A stretch of DNA of 64,000 nt from Sporosarcina sp. P2 (GCF_002743255.1 NZ_PDYY01000014.1:29813-93812); one strand, 5' to 3'. Positions 26,509 through 36,842 are shown, counted from the first letter of the stretch. A program made the numbers and translations. The notes: generated from the sequence alone by a model not told the origin.

Positions 26509-28191
26509 TCATTGCCATTCTAACGGATCTACTAAATCTCCATGCACATATACCGCGTCATATGGAGCCTTATCTGAACGGATTTTGATCCATGGCGCTT
26601 CAGGTAGTTGATCATCCAAAATAACGAGTGGCATGCCTATCTTTTGATATTTATACATGATTGGCGTGCCTGGTGCTGATGAAGGTATAGGACGTACATT
26701 CAAAATGGACGGATTCGTCAATCCAATCTTCAGCTGGTTAGCTATTTCCTTTCCGCCCATCGAACGGTCCATACGGTACAAATGCCCTGCAATTTTTGAT
26801 CCCCAGTAAGGATCGGATGCATATTTAACATTCATGCCGACTGCTTTATTACCGAAATTCGTTCCATTCGCATATTTGGCTTGAGGCGGTAAGTAATTTC
26901 TATTCAAAAAGGCATCGACCAGTTCTTGAATATTTGCGCTTACCGAATCAAAGTTTTTATTCAACGGATTGTCATCTGTTACGTACATAACGAATAAATT
27001 ATTGGATTCCAGCGCGTGCTTACTGAGTCCATACTGGCTTTCATGCTGTGCAAGAGCCAGTATATGCATCGCGTTCACATGACTCTCTCTTTCAATTCGC
27101 TTCAATTCTGAACCCAACCCGATTAATTTACTTCTCGTTGCCGCATTTTTATAAATGGAAGAGTTCGGATAAGACTGCTCCAGGCCCCTAAGCTGTTTCA
27201 TAATATATGCATCCAACTCTTCAGCTGTATAGCGTGTCATACTACGCATCGGCAAGTACTGAAAGTATTGATGAGCCGTGCCAATCAAAGCCCCTGCTTC
27301 ATTATGGAAGTGACTGCCGTCCGTGCTGTAATACTTTACCCCTTCTTGCATGAAGTTTGGAGCAGCACCCATTTCATACGAAGCGAACGTCTTTGTCCTA
27401 TGTGAGTAAATGAAATGATAGAGTGAACGATTCGATACTTTGTAATAGGTGCGATCCGTTACGGTCTGACTCGGTAACATCGTTGCATTTTGTGGCTTGA
27501 TATAGAAGTTTCTTCCCGCAAGCTCTACTTTTACAGAAGTGGCTGTCGAGTCAACATACACAAGTTCCGTATCTGCTGGGACATATGTTTCTTGAATTTT
27601 CAGGTCTTGATCAGCATGCAAAATGGTCAATGAGCTGCCGCCGTATGCCACGGTTGAAATAAGCCCTTTCGGCATGTGGATGATGTTGTTTTGGAACAGC
27701 ACGACTTGATTGCTATTCATACGGCTTGCCGCTGCTTCAAAACTTGGAAACCTTTCCACTATGGTAGTCGTGCCATTGGCTTGTACATTCGCCAAGTCAT
27801 ATGTGATTCCCGTTTTAATGGAAAACGTTTTAGTAACCGGTTCTTTTAATGGTTGGTTATCTGTATTAAGCACGGCTTGCGTGATATGTAATGTGTAAGT
27901 TTCGCCACTACGATAGTTTCCTGTTGGCGGCGCGATATGTACTTTCTTGTCGGAGTCCGAGTATGTTATTGCAGTGCTCTGTTTTACTCCTTTAGAATCC
28001 GTGATATAAATCGAGTTGGGGGTAACCGTATCTTTATTTACTGGTTTATTGAACGTGACAGTCCACGGCTTGTCCGGATTTTGATCAGGTGAATGGTCAG
28101 GCCAAGTAGCCGCTTCGGTTGACAGCGTCATCACGAGGGTGAACAGAACGGTGAACAGAGTAGTTGTGATACATTTCGTCATAAATTTCAA
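26509..28191 (-). CDS. Secreted GH73-like N-acetylglucosaminidase with SbsA-type Ig module
   Basis: A 560-residue exported peptidoglycan hydrolase. Signal peptide 1-27; SbsA-type Ig module about 38-130 (DKPWTVTFNKPVNKDT ... PVTKTFSI); a middle domain about 135-300; a glucosaminidase domain about 310-480 resembling LytD/Atl-type enzymes that cut between GlcNAc and MurNAc, with the likely catalytic Glu in LALAQHESQYG and the substrate-loop ASDPYWGSKIAGHLYRMD; then a small C-terminal SH3-like domain. The start is TTG at 28191, 9 bases after AAAGGAGG; an ATG at 28182 is too far from it. Likely cell separation or wall turnover. Confidence 0.82.
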   Translation of the reverse strand: MKFMTKCITTTLFTVLFTLVMTLSTEAATWPDHSPDQNPDKPWTVTFNKPVNKDTVTPNSIYITDSKGVKQSTAITYSDSDKKVHIAPPTGNYRSGETYTLHITQAVLNTDNQPLKEPVTKTFSIKTGITYDLANVQANGTTTIVERFPSFEAAASRMNSNQVVLFQNNIIHMPKGLISTVAYGGSSLTILHADQDLKIQETYVPADTELVYVDSTATSVKVELAGRNFYIKPQNATMLPSQTVTDRTYYKVSNRSLYHFIYSHRTKTFASYEMGAAPNFMQEGVKYYSTDGSHFHNEAGALIGTAHQYFQYLPMRSMTRYTAEELDAYIMKQLRGLEQSYPNSSIYKNAATRSKLIGLGSELKRIERESHVNAMHILALAQHESQYGLSKHALESNNLFVMYVTDDNPLNKNFDSVSANIQELVDAFLNRNYLPPQAKYANGTNFGNKAVGMNVKYASDPYWGSKIAGHLYRMDRSMGGKEIANQLKIGLTNPSILNVRPIPSSAPGTPIMYKYQKIGMPLVILDDQLPEAPWIKIRSDKAPYDAVYVHGDLVDPLEWQ

Positions 28192-28276
28192 ATCTAGCAA
28201 CCTCCTTTTGATTACGATTATACAGGATTTTACTAGATTTGTTACATAGAATGAAAGATTTGTTCAATCGTATAAA

Positions 28277-28336
28277 GAAAAAAAGTCCCTCTACCACCCT
28301 ATATTTTTTTCAAAATATAGGGTGGTAGAGGGACTC
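28277..28336 (-). terminator. Very strong terminator after ald
   Basis: A 24-base near-perfect inverted repeat starting AGTCCCTCTACCACCC; on the minus strand the stem is followed by seven T. It ends the ald transcript and lies upstream of the glucosaminidase gene. Confidence 0.88.
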
Positions 28337-28361
28337 ATTTCATTTGTACATAACCATGCTT

Positions 28362-29501
28362 TTAGGTATTAGTTACTAAACCATTGTTTTCTAATATAGA
28401 GATTGAAGGTGTGTAGTGTATGGCCTGTGCTTCCGCAACGGCTTGGTGTGTTACATGACCATTCATAGTATTTAAACCTTTTCGAAGTGCTTCATTGTCT
28501 AGCAGCGCCTGTCTGCATCCTTTATTGGCAATTTGCAGCGCGTAGGGTACAGTGACATTAGTTAATGCTACTGTTGACGTCTGCGGTACTGCACCTGGCA
28601 TATTTGCAACTGCATAATGTACTACACCATGTTTTGTATAGATCGGGGCATCGTGTGTCGTTACACGATCTGATGTTTCAAAAATTCCTCCTTGATCGAT
28701 TGCGATATCTACAAGAACCGATCCAGGCTTCATAGATTGAACCATTTTTTCAGAGACAAGCTTAGGTGCTTTGGCTCCCGGTATTAGCACTGCACCAATT
28801 ACGAGGTCTGCTTCTTTGACTGATTCTGCGATAGTATGTGGATTTGAAACCAGCGTCTGAATATTATTGCCGAAAATATCATCTATTTGCCGTAAACGAT
28901 CTACTGACAAATCCAGTACGGTTACGTGAGCACCCATCCCTATCGCAATACGTGCTGCATTTGTTCCTGCCTGCCCACCACCAATTACTACGACATTCCC
29001 TCGAGAAACACCCGGTACTCCAGCTAGTAGAACACCTTTTCCACCATTCGTTTTTTCAAGATATTGAGCACCAATTTGTGTTGCCATTCTTCCTGCTACT
29101 TCGCTCATCGGCGCGAGCAAAGGCAATGATTGATTAGGTAACTGAACGGTTTCATAGGCAAGCCCTGTTACTTTACTTTCTAAAAGAGCTTGAGTCAACT
29201 GTGACTCAGATGCTAAATGTAAGTATGTGAATAGGAGTAACCCTTTACGAAAATAACGATATTCAGAGGCAATGGGTTCCTTTACTTTCATAACCAGTTC
29301 AGCGCTCCATACTTCTTTCGCTGTCTGAACGATCTTTGCCCCCGCCTCCATATATTCTTCATCTGTAAAACTTGATCCTACACCAGCTGCCGTTTCAATA
29401 AGTACTTCATGGCCACACGAACGAAGTGTGTACACTCCTGCCGGGGTCATCGCAACACGATTCTCGTTATTTTTAATTTCCTTTGGTACACCAATCAACA
29501 T
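28362..29501 (-). CDS. ald: Alanine dehydrogenase
   Basis: NAD-dependent L-alanine dehydrogenase, converting L-alanine to pyruvate and ammonia. 379 residues, close to the usual 370-380. Seen: N-terminal [17 protein letters not shown]; substrate-site Lys in VMKVKEP and His in TYLHLA; NAD-binding [17 protein letters not shown] near residue 170; [10 protein letters not shown] near 300. The start at 29501 has GAGGAGG 7 bases upstream; a TTG at 29522 precedes that site. In this setting it probably regenerates pyruvate for the neighbouring transaminase. It shares its orientation with the transaminase and dehydrogenase genes but has a 180-base gap before it. Confidence 0.93.
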   Translation of the reverse strand: MLIGVPKEIKNNENRVAMTPAGVYTLRSCGHEVLIETAAGVGSSFTDEEYMEAGAKIVQTAKEVWSAELVMKVKEPIASEYRYFRKGLLLFTYLHLASESQLTQALLESKVTGLAYETVQLPNQSLPLLAPMSEVAGRMATQIGAQYLEKTNGGKGVLLAGVPGVSRGNVVVIGGGQAGTNAARIAIGMGAHVTVLDLSVDRLRQIDDIFGNNIQTLVSNPHTIAESVKEADLVIGAVLIPGAKAPKLVSEKMVQSMKPGSVLVDIAIDQGGIFETSDRVTTHDAPIYTKHGVVHYAVANMPGAVPQTSTVALTNVTVPYALQIANKGCRQALLDNEALRKGLNTMNGHVTHQAVAEAQAIHYTPSISILENNGLVTNT

Positions 29502-29613
29502 ACTCATTCCTCCTCGGATCAAATGTCTACTAGTGTATAGTTATCAGTTCGCTGGGATTTAGTCGTATAAGCCATGGATAGTACACGTCACTACATCATG
29601 TATAGACGAAGTA

Positions 29614-29650
29614 CCTCTGACTACTCATTGCTACACGAGTCGTCTAGAGG
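29614..29650 (-). terminator. Hairpin after the transaminase gene
   Basis: Imperfect 13-base stem CCTCTGAC.ACTC / GAGT.GTC.AGAGG with a 10-base loop in the ald-transaminase gap. It lacks a T-run, so it may be a weak terminator or an mRNA-stability hairpin that reduces read-through into ald. Confidence 0.35.
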
Positions 29651-29683
29651 CACCTTTCATATCATTACTAGGTAGACAACTTA

Positions 29684-31054
29684 TTATTCATTCTCTTTAA
29701 ATACTTTTTTAACAACGGATACGATGAAGTCGACATCTTCATCTGTACAAGAAAGTGGCGGGCAAAGTGCCAAGACATTATTAAATCCTTCTACTGTCTC
29801 ACCGTTGCGACCCACAATCAGTCCATTCGCTTTACACTCTCCAATAATTTTCGTCATGCGTGCATTCGTTGCAGGCTCTTTTGTCTTCTTATCTTCGACG
29901 AGTTCAATTCCCATCAAGAAGCCAATACTACGAATATCTCCTACGTTCGGGTGATCTTGTAAGCATGCAAGTTCATCCGATAGCCGCTCCCCAAGTTCTG
30001 CCGCACGATTGATAAGATCTTCGCGTTCTAGAATCTCTAGGTTCTTTAACGCAACTGCACACGCAGCTGGATTTCCACCAAACGTATTGACATGACGGAA
30101 ATGACTGTAGTCTTCACTAGTATCGAACTTTTCATAGATATCTTTGCGGATTGCTGTCACCGATAATGGAAGGTAAGCACTAGTCAAACCTTTCGCCATC
30201 GTCACAACATCTGGTTTCACATTGTAATGTTGATGTCCAAATGCTTTTCCAGTACGTCCAAACCCACAAATCACCTCATCCATGATCAAGAGGACACCGT
30301 GACGGGTACAGATTTCTTGGACTTTCTCTAAGTACACCGGATGCGGAATTAAGATTCCTCCCCCTGTAATGAGCGGCTCCATAATAATTCCTGCAATCGT
30401 ATCTTTTTGTTCCCAAATAATTTTTTCTTCAAGCTCCAAAGCGCGTTGGATATTATAATCTTCGACCGATATTCCTTCGGGCTTTCGATAGTTATCTGGA
30501 GGTGCTACATGTAAGAATCCTGGCACTAGCGGCTCATACTTGTATTTTCGCAAAGCTTGACCTGTAGCGGATAGCGCTCCCATTGAGCCTCCATGATATG
30601 CACGGTAACGAGAGAGGAATTTATATCTGGAAGGTTCTCCGTTTTGCTGGTGATACTGACGAATAAGCTTGAATGCTACTTCATTCGCATCTGAACCACT
30701 ATTTGAATAAAAGATCTTATAGTCATCGCCTAGCATTTCATTTATTTTGGCGGCTAGTTCAATTGCCGGTCCATGGCTTTGTGTCATGGGTACATAAGAA
30801 AGTTTTTTCATTTGCTCATAGGCTACTTTTGCTATCTCTTCTCTTCCATAGCCTACATTGACGCACCATAGTCCTGACATACCATCTAAATACCGATTAC
30901 CTTCATGATCTGTAATCCAAGCATTTTCCCCGCTTTCAATAATCATCGGCGGATTTTTTTCATTGTATGCTGAAATATGATGCCAAACTTTATCCCGATT
31001 TTGTTCTGTTACTTTCTTTTTATTATCCCGGTCTTGTTCATGTACAGTTTTCAA
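29684..31054 (-). CDS. Class III omega-aminotransferase, probably beta-alanine/pyruvate type
   Basis: A 456-residue PLP enzyme. Seen: SGSDANEVAFKL (phosphate-binding region), AYHGGSMGALSATG, DEVICGFGRTG with Asp259, and TMAKGL with the Schiff-base Lys288. Class III enzymes of this length next to a (methyl)malonate-semialdehyde dehydrogenase typically transfer the omega-amino group of beta-alanine (or 3-aminoisobutyrate) to pyruvate, giving malonate semialdehyde and L-alanine. Start is TTG at 31054 with GGGAGG 7 bases upstream. It follows the dehydrogenase gene by 19 bases, so they are co-transcribed. Other amino donors (taurine, GABA, putrescine) cannot be excluded. Confidence 0.85.
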   Translation of the reverse strand: MKTVHEQDRDNKKKVTEQNRDKVWHHISAYNEKNPPMIIESGENAWITDHEGNRYLDGMSGLWCVNVGYGREEIAKVAYEQMKKLSYVPMTQSHGPAIELAAKINEMLGDDYKIFYSNSGSDANEVAFKLIRQYHQQNGEPSRYKFLSRYRAYHGGSMGALSATGQALRKYKYEPLVPGFLHVAPPDNYRKPEGISVEDYNIQRALELEEKIIWEQKDTIAGIIMEPLITGGGILIPHPVYLEKVQEICTRHGVLLIMDEVICGFGRTGKAFGHQHYNVKPDVVTMAKGLTSAYLPLSVTAIRKDIYEKFDTSEDYSHFRHVNTFGGNPAACAVALKNLEILEREDLINRAAELGERLSDELACLQDHPNVGDIRSIGFLMGIELVEDKKTKEPATNARMTKIIGECKANGLIVGRNGETVEGFNNVLALCPPLSCTDEDVDFIVSVVKKVFKENE

Positions 31055-31073
31055 TATCTTTCCTCCCTTTTTA

Positions 31074-32543
31074 TCAATATTCGTGGCGTGCAGTTAACAT
31101 TTTCTTACGTGTGTAGAATTCGATACCATCACGGCCGTTTGCATGTAAATCCCCATAAAATGACTTCTTATAGCCGGAGAATGGAAAGAATGCCATAGGC
31201 GCTGGCACGCCCAGATTTATACCAAGCATCCCCGCATCAATTTCTTCTCGGAATTGACGAATCGCCTTCGAGCTATCCGTATATAAACATGCACCATTTG
31301 CAAAGTCTGATTGATTTGTAAGCTCAATTGCGTCATCTAATGTTTCTACTCTTATTACTGAAAGTACCGGTGCAAATATTTCTTCTCTCCAAATCCGCAT
31401 TTCTGTTGTAACCCCTTCAAAAATCGTAGGCCCTACGAAATATCCCCCTTCAGAAGTAGATGGATCGCCGCGGCCGTCACGTACAAGAGTTGCCCCCTCT
31501 TCAATCCCCGCCTCGATATATGAAAGTGTTTTATCTTTGTGAGAATCTCGAATGACAGGTCCAAGGAATACTCCTTCTTCTAATCCGTTTCCAATCGTTA
31601 TCTTATTTGCTTCTTCAACTAAGCGTTTCACAAGCTGGTCAGCAATATCACCAACTGCAACTACCACTGCAGCAGCCATACATCTTTCGCCAGCAGAACC
31701 AAATGCCGCATTGGTAATATTAGTAACTGTTAAATCCAAGTCCGCATCCGGCATAACAATCGAATGATTTTTGGCGCCTGCTAGTGCTTGAACACGTTTT
31801 CCATTGGCAGTTCCTGTTTTATATACATGCTCTGCTACCGGCTGTGACCCAACAAATGAAACGGCAGGAATATCCGGATGACTTAAGATTCCGTTCACGA
31901 TATCCTTTGCGCCATGAACGATATTGAACACACCATTCGGTAATCCTACTTCTGTTAATAGCTCTGCTAATCTATTTGCCAAGAGTGGTGTACGCTCTGA
32001 AGGCTTTAAAATAAATGTATTTCCTGCTGCAATAGCAAGCGGGAACATCCAACAAGGAACCATCATCGGGAAGTTAAAAGGCGTGATCCCTCCAACCACT
32101 CCTAAGGGATAGCGATACATACCCGATTCGATGTTCGTGGCAATATCAGGCAATTGATACCCCATCATCAACGTAGGAGCTCCTGAAGCAAATTCCACAC
32201 ACTCAATCCCGCGCTGAACTTCACCGTAAGCCTCCGTATAATTTTTTCCGTTTTCTATAGTAATCAGTTGTGCCAACTCATCCCAATGAGCAATCAAAAG
32301 TTGCTGGTATTTAAATAGAATACGAGCCCTTTGCGGTACAGCTGTTTTCTTCCAAGAAGAAAACGCTTTTTTCGCTGCATCTACCGCAACTTGAAGGTCC
32401 TCTTCAGTTGAAATAGGTACATCTGCAATAATTTCGCCTGTCGCCGGATTTGGCACTTCTTCATATTTATCAGTGAGTGATTTTACCCATTGTCCATTAA
32501 TAAAATTTGAAAGCGTTTTCTTTTCTATTACTATTGAATTCAT
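31074..32543 (-). CDS. CoA-acylating (methyl)malonate-semialdehyde dehydrogenase
   Basis: A 489-residue ALDH-fold enzyme that converts malonate or methylmalonate semialdehyde plus CoA and NAD to acetyl- or propionyl-CoA with loss of CO2. Seen: [15 protein letters not shown] near residue 157, the nucleophile C288 in SAGERCMA, and ALAGAKNH in place of the usual ELGGKN: the general-base Glu is absent, as in true MMSDHs (MmsA/IolA), fitting acyl transfer to CoA. AGGAGG lies 7 bases before the ATG at 32543. First gene of the pair with the transaminase; divergent from pucR-type regulator. No iol genes are near, so a beta-alanine or valine/pyrimidine role is likelier than inositol. Confidence 0.9.
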   Translation of the reverse strand: MNSIVIEKKTLSNFINGQWVKSLTDKYEEVPNPATGEIIADVPISTEEDLQVAVDAAKKAFSSWKKTAVPQRARILFKYQQLLIAHWDELAQLITIENGKNYTEAYGEVQRGIECVEFASGAPTLMMGYQLPDIATNIESGMYRYPLGVVGGITPFNFPMMVPCWMFPLAIAAGNTFILKPSERTPLLANRLAELLTEVGLPNGVFNIVHGAKDIVNGILSHPDIPAVSFVGSQPVAEHVYKTGTANGKRVQALAGAKNHSIVMPDADLDLTVTNITNAAFGSAGERCMAAAVVVAVGDIADQLVKRLVEEANKITIGNGLEEGVFLGPVIRDSHKDKTLSYIEAGIEEGATLVRDGRGDPSTSEGGYFVGPTIFEGVTTEMRIWREEIFAPVLSVIRVETLDDAIELTNQSDFANGACLYTDSSKAIRQFREEIDAGMLGINLGVPAPMAFFPFSGYKKSFYGDLHANGRDGIEFYTRKKMLTARHEY

Positions 32544-32691
32544 TTTCATTCCTCCTATTCACCTAATCTTGCTTTACAACAAGACTTGAGCTAAACTACT
32601 TTCTATAGTTTAACAATTTATCAAAATACTTTCATTTTACATTGTGTAACATCGTACGGATAATCTTTTGACGATACGGAGGTCTATTTTC

Positions 32692-34308
32692 ATGAATGAA
32701 CTTTCTTTGACCGTTCAAGACGTCTTAGCCCGCGACACTTTCAAGCACGCCAAAGTTATTGCTGGAAGTAACGGATTGGATCGTCAAGTTAAATGGTCGC
32801 ACGTATTAGAAGTTAGTGAGTTTAGTTCGCTAGTTAATGGCGGTGAAATTATCTTAACGACAGGCATTCATCTACAACTAGATAACGCAACACAGCTACA
32901 GTATATAAAACAGCTAATTGAACTAGAAGTTGCCTGTCTGTGTGTTGAAATAGGGCCGTACGTCAGTGAGATCCAACAAGATATTATCACTCTTGCAGAT
33001 GCACAAAAGTTTCCAATTATCGTGTTCGAAAAAGTCGTTAAATTTGTTGATATCACACAAGATTTACATACAGTAATCATTAATCGTCATTATGAAATGC
33101 TGTCGAAGTTAGATACATTATCGAGAAGGTTCAATGAGTTAAGTTTAATGCCAAACGGAATCTTAAAGATTCTTCACGAGTTACACTCGCTGTTCAATCA
33201 GACGGTGTTGTTTATATCCGATGATGCGAAATCTTATTACTACCCTGTTGAATCGACTTCGTGGAAAAATAGCATAAAAGAATTTCTTAGTGAGAAGACT
33301 ACGCAAAAGCTAGAACAGGACATCTATACCATCGATGATCAGCCATTTGCCTTGTTCCCCATCAATGGTTTAGGCCAATCTCTTGGATATTTATGTCTTC
33401 ACCTTCCACAGGCAATAAAAGATGAATTTGTCTTTTTAATCTTGGATAGGGCCTCCCTTGCAATTGCTCAAATATTACTTCGGAATCGCACTATTCAAGA
33501 GAGAAATCAATACAATGAGGATGAATTTGTGCGTAACTTACTGCATGGCCGTCCTGTAGATGCAGAAGATATCCAATCCTTTTTACCAACGAAAAGTCCG
33601 AACACTCATTACAGAATCTTCGTCATTCAGTTGGATACGAATGAAACCACTATAGATGAAAACAGTTGGGAAGAAATCCGCTTACAACAATCTATGATGA
33701 TTCGTTCTGTCTTTAAACGACATAGTTTCTTTCCAACTATCTCTGTAACTAAAAATGAAATTACAATTATTGCATCGTTTATCGCTTCGGGGACACATGT
33801 AAAAGACTTGAATCGTTTCACTCAAGTAACCGAACAGTTAACAGCCATGGACAATGACCATTTCTTTAACGAACGGGAATATAAATTTGGTATCAGTTTA
33901 GTTCACCATAACCATTCACACATCAAAGAAGGATATAAAGAAGCAAAAAGAGTGGCTGAACTTAAACAAAAGTTTGCATTTGAGAGTGATTTTTATGAAG
34001 ATTTAGGGATCTATAGACTACTACTTCTTCTCAACGAACAAGGAAACCTTGATAACTATGTAGAAGATTATCTACAAGACCTAATTGATTACGATCAAGA
34101 GAACGACAGTAACTTATTCGAAACGCTCCGTATTTATCTTGAATGTGGCGGTTCAAAAAAAGAAACCGCAGATCGTCTATTTATCGTCAGACAAACACTG
34201 TACCATCGACTCGAAAAGATTGAATCTATAATGGGGGAGAATTTTATGTCCCCATTAAATCGGATTGCACTTGAAGTAGCTATAATGGCCAAACAAGTTT
34301 TACTGTAA
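32692..34308 (+). CDS. PucR-family transcriptional regulator
   Basis: A 538-residue activator-type regulator. Seen: N-terminal PucR domain (about 5-125; TVQDVLARDTFKHAKVIAG), a central linker or GGDEF-like CdaR region, and a C-terminal HTH_30 domain (about 480-535; GSKKETADRLFIVRQTLYHR). GGAGG lies 9 bases before the ATG at 32692. In Bacillus, PucR controls purine catabolism; related proteins control GABA and beta-alanine use. It is divergent from the dehydrogenase-transaminase operon, so control of that operon (and perhaps the transporters) is the natural inference. The effector is unknown. Confidence 0.88.
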   Translation: MNELSLTVQDVLARDTFKHAKVIAGSNGLDRQVKWSHVLEVSEFSSLVNGGEIILTTGIHLQLDNATQLQYIKQLIELEVACLCVEIGPYVSEIQQDIITLADAQKFPIIVFEKVVKFVDITQDLHTVIINRHYEMLSKLDTLSRRFNELSLMPNGILKILHELHSLFNQTVLFISDDAKSYYYPVESTSWKNSIKEFLSEKTTQKLEQDIYTIDDQPFALFPINGLGQSLGYLCLHLPQAIKDEFVFLILDRASLAIAQILLRNRTIQERNQYNEDEFVRNLLHGRPVDAEDIQSFLPTKSPNTHYRIFVIQLDTNETTIDENSWEEIRLQQSMMIRSVFKRHSFFPTISVTKNEITIIASFIASGTHVKDLNRFTQVTEQLTAMDNDHFFNEREYKFGISLVHHNHSHIKEGYKEAKRVAELKQKFAFESDFYEDLGIYRLLLLLNEQGNLDNYVEDYLQDLIDYDQENDSNLFETLRIYLECGGSKKETADRLFIVRQTLYHRLEKIESIMGENFMSPLNRIALEVAIMAKQVLL

Positions 34309-34321
34309 ATATCATCCCCAC

Positions 34322-34382
34322 CTGTATACAGTCACTGCTCGCTTGCATTGTGCGAAGAGTGGCTGTATACGACTTCATTTTT
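34322..34382. terminator. Terminator between convergent genes
   Basis: Stem GTATACAG / CTGTATAC extended by inner AGTCACT-like and GCTTGC/GCGAAG pairs, followed by a T-rich stretch on the plus strand. Confidence 0.65.
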
Positions 34383-34402
34383 AACTTTGACCGTCGATCC
34401 TG

Positions 34403-34888
34403 TCATAACGGATGATAGCTTCCGCTAATCGCATCCACTATGAGTTGCCCTGATTTTTTATTGTCCAACTTGAAATCTGTTATCCAAAATGGTCGATAAA
34501 AGAGATTCCTTTGAACTTCTGTGATTTTAGGCATCGTAACAAACTTAGCTTTTGAAGAAGCATTGTCAAAAATAAATCTTTCAGCCATAGTAATCGCTTC
34601 TTCCTCTTCAATCACCAACTCGGGGAACCGACCCACTTCCACTTTCTTTCTCGAAAAGCTTGGCCGAACATCCACCATCGCCCCTCTTCCACCAAGCCCA
34701 TCGATTGTACAAGCTGCCTTCCCCTTAAATTTCAGCAAGCTTTTAGCACTCACTTGATATTCAAAAAAGTAATAAGGATAGTAAATAATATCTTGGATTT
34801 GAAAATACGTTTCTTTTTCGTATTGCTGCAATCCTAGCAATACCTCTTCTTTAGTAAACTCGATTTCTTGTAGCAATATAGCGTCCAT
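34403..34888 (-). CDS. Uncharacterised protein in the symporter operon
   Basis: I do not recognise this 161-residue protein. It has no signal peptide or membrane segment, begins MDAILLQEIEFTKEEV, has an aromatic stretch DIIYYPYYFFEYQV near residue 35, an acidic run VIEEEEAITMAER near 92, and ends SGQLIVDAISGSYHPL. The mixed alpha/beta pattern with a terminal DAxSG motif vaguely recalls PepSY-type domains, but this is not enough to assign it. ACAGGAG lies before its ATG and it follows the symporter stop by 19 bases, so it is the last gene of the small-protein/symporter operon. Confidence 0.7.
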   Translation of the reverse strand: MDAILLQEIEFTKEEVLLGLQQYEKETYFQIQDIIYYPYYFFEYQVSAKSLLKFKGKAACTIDGLGGRGAMVDVRPSFSRKKVEVGRFPELVIEEEEAITMAERFIFDNASSKAKFVTMPKITEVQRNLFYRPFWITDFKLDNKKSGQLIVDAISGSYHPL

Positions 34889-34907
34889 AAGTACCTACTC
34901 CTGTAAG

Positions 34908-36458
34908 TTATTTATTATCTGCCAAAAACTTAGATACATTGTTAGCTTCGGGTGCCAAGTCACGTGTAATGTTGCGGTCAAATTCTTTTGAGAATACACG
35001 TTTTTTTCTGGACTGTTCGAACGCTGTCAGTATTTCATCTGATGGTTTACGACCAAATCGACTTCCGATGAGCATGCCTAACAGAGATACTAGTAAACCT
35101 GCCAAGAACGGATGAAGTCCTGTAGAAGTTTCTAACCCCATGGAAGTCCAAATGATATTTGTTGTAGCACCGCCAATCATTGCACATAAGCAACCGATAT
35201 AATTCGCTTTTCTCGAGTAAACCGAAGCAACATACGGAACTAAAAAAGCATTCCCCAGTGTACCAAAAGCGAACAAAACCAAGGCAAATACGGATGGTGG
35301 CTCATAAATGGCTACTACCACTCCTACTACTCCTCCCAATAGAATGCATAGTCTTGATACAAGAATCATCGTTTTGGGGCTAGCATCTTTGTTGATGAAA
35401 CGTTGATAGACATCACGTGAAAGAATAGAGCCTGCTTGCATCAAGATAGAGTCTGCAGTGGACATTACTGCCGACATAATAGCTGAGAGCAATAATGCCG
35501 CAAAAATTCCAGGGAATAACGTATACGCTAGCTCTGTAATAATCATTTCTGGATCAGCAATAGTGGGGAGTAAAATAATCCCGATCATACCTAGAATATA
35601 TGGTACAAAGATGAAAAATTGATTCCATAGAGCACTGATAATAACTGCACCTTTTACTGTTTTCGTACTCTTCATCGACATATGGCGAACTACAACATGT
35701 GGAAGTCCCATATATCCAATTGAATAAATGAGTATTGCCCCGAGCACCATCCCCCATTGACCATAGTAGGCTAGATCTTTACCCCAAATACTCAAATACG
35801 TAGGGTCTACAGCTTTCAGTGCGACGTTTAATCCCGTAAGGCCGCCTATATGGAAATAAGCGAGAACACCAATCCCTACGACACCTAGAACCATGATTAA
35901 GCCTTGTACAAAAGAAGTGTATGCGACCGCTAAATATCCGCCTGCTACAGTATAGATAATAATGACGCTAATCCCGATAAGCAGAGACAGTTCATACGTA
36001 AAACCTGTCAGTGCAGACATTGCCTTACCCGCGGCAATAAACTGAGCGCAAACGTATCCAAATAGAAAGACAATGGAAATGATAGAACCGACCACTCGAA
36101 CACTCGGGCTTTCAAAACGTTTTTCCAAATATTCAATCGGTGAAAGCGCTCCCAATAATTCAGACATTCTTCTCATTCGCTTACCTAAAACAGACAAGTT
36201 AATAATCGATCCACCTGCATCCCCAATCGCGTACCAAATGGCATACCAGCCATATTTAAAGGCCATCGCTGGAGCTCCCATAAACATAAATCCACTCATA
36301 GCTGTAGTTTGCATGGTCATAGCAGTGACGGCCGGTCCAAGAGATCGCCCACCGAGTAAATACTGTTCTGTAGAGGCGGACGATCTTCGTGAAAACCACA
36401 AGCCAATCGTTAATAGAATCCCTAAGTATATAATGAAAATTACCCCATCCATGCTCAT
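34908..36458 (-). CDS. SSS-family sodium:solute symporter (PutP/PanF-like)
   Basis: A 516-residue Na+-coupled uptake protein with about 13 membrane helices. Seen: the N-terminal YLLGGRSLGP, AMTMQTTAMSGFMFMGAP, TVAGGYLAVAYTSFVQG, and AIMSAVMSTADSILMQAGS (sodium-site region). The substrate is not predictable from the family: proline, pantothenate and ureido compounds are all known. GGAGG lies 7 bases before the ATG at 36458; an ATG at 36473 precedes that site. A 48-residue membrane protein is encoded just upstream and a 161-residue unknown just downstream. Confidence 0.85.
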   Translation of the reverse strand: MSMDGVIFIIYLGILLTIGLWFSRRSSASTEQYLLGGRSLGPAVTAMTMQTTAMSGFMFMGAPAMAFKYGWYAIWYAIGDAGGSIINLSVLGKRMRRMSELLGALSPIEYLEKRFESPSVRVVGSIISIVFLFGYVCAQFIAAGKAMSALTGFTYELSLLIGISVIIIYTVAGGYLAVAYTSFVQGLIMVLGVVGIGVLAYFHIGGLTGLNVALKAVDPTYLSIWGKDLAYYGQWGMVLGAILIYSIGYMGLPHVVVRHMSMKSTKTVKGAVIISALWNQFFIFVPYILGMIGIILLPTIADPEMIITELAYTLFPGIFAALLLSAIMSAVMSTADSILMQAGSILSRDVYQRFINKDASPKTMILVSRLCILLGGVVGVVVAIYEPPSVFALVLFAFGTLGNAFLVPYVASVYSRKANYIGCLCAMIGGATTNIIWTSMGLETSTGLHPFLAGLLVSLLGMLIGSRFGRKPSDEILTAFEQSRKKRVFSKEFDRNITRDLAPEANNVSKFLADNK

Positions 36459-36478
36459 TGAATGCCCTCCCATCGCGA

Positions 36479-36625
36479 CTATAGATTTTGATTCTGGTCT
36501 TTTTCCATCTTCTCTTCCAACTCATCATCTTTTTTCATTTTAAAGTAGATAATGGTTGCTAACCCTACCCATATGAAAGGCCATGGAACAAACCACCAAA
36601 ATGTTTCTACAGGAAAACCAAGCAT
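36479..36625 (-). CDS. Small 48-residue symporter accessory protein
   Basis: A 48-residue protein with one hydrophobic segment (FWWFVPWPFIWVGLATII, residues 9-26) followed by a charged tail (KMKKDDELEEKMEKDQ). GGGAGGTG lies 6 bases before its ATG at 36625, and the stop is 20 bases before the symporter start, so the two are an operon. It fits the small accessory proteins seen next to SSS symporters, comparable in position to YhdT beside PanF. Function is inferred from context. Confidence 0.75.
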   Translation of the reverse strand: MLGFPVETFWWFVPWPFIWVGLATIIYFKMKKDDELEEKMEKDQNQNL

Positions 36626-36739
36626 GTATTCACCTCCCGTTTCAATGTACTCTCTATTCTTTAGGCTTGATATAGTATAGTAATAACTAGGTAATCATAC
36701 ATTGGACATACTGTTATGTAGTGATAAAAATATTTAGTC

Positions 36740-36768
36740 ACTATGTCTTGCATATCATTTGCTGTCAA
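36740..36768 (-). promoter_or_regulatory. SigA-type promoter for the small-protein/symporter operon
   Basis: On the minus strand TTGACA (36763-36768), 17-base spacer, CATAGT (36740-36745), about 115 bases before the start at 36625. Confidence 0.45.
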
Positions 36769-36842
36769 CCGATCTACGTTAAAGAATTACTTTAGGATCC
36801 AATGCGAGTATTATATGGTTTTGCATCGTATTTCTCCATAAT

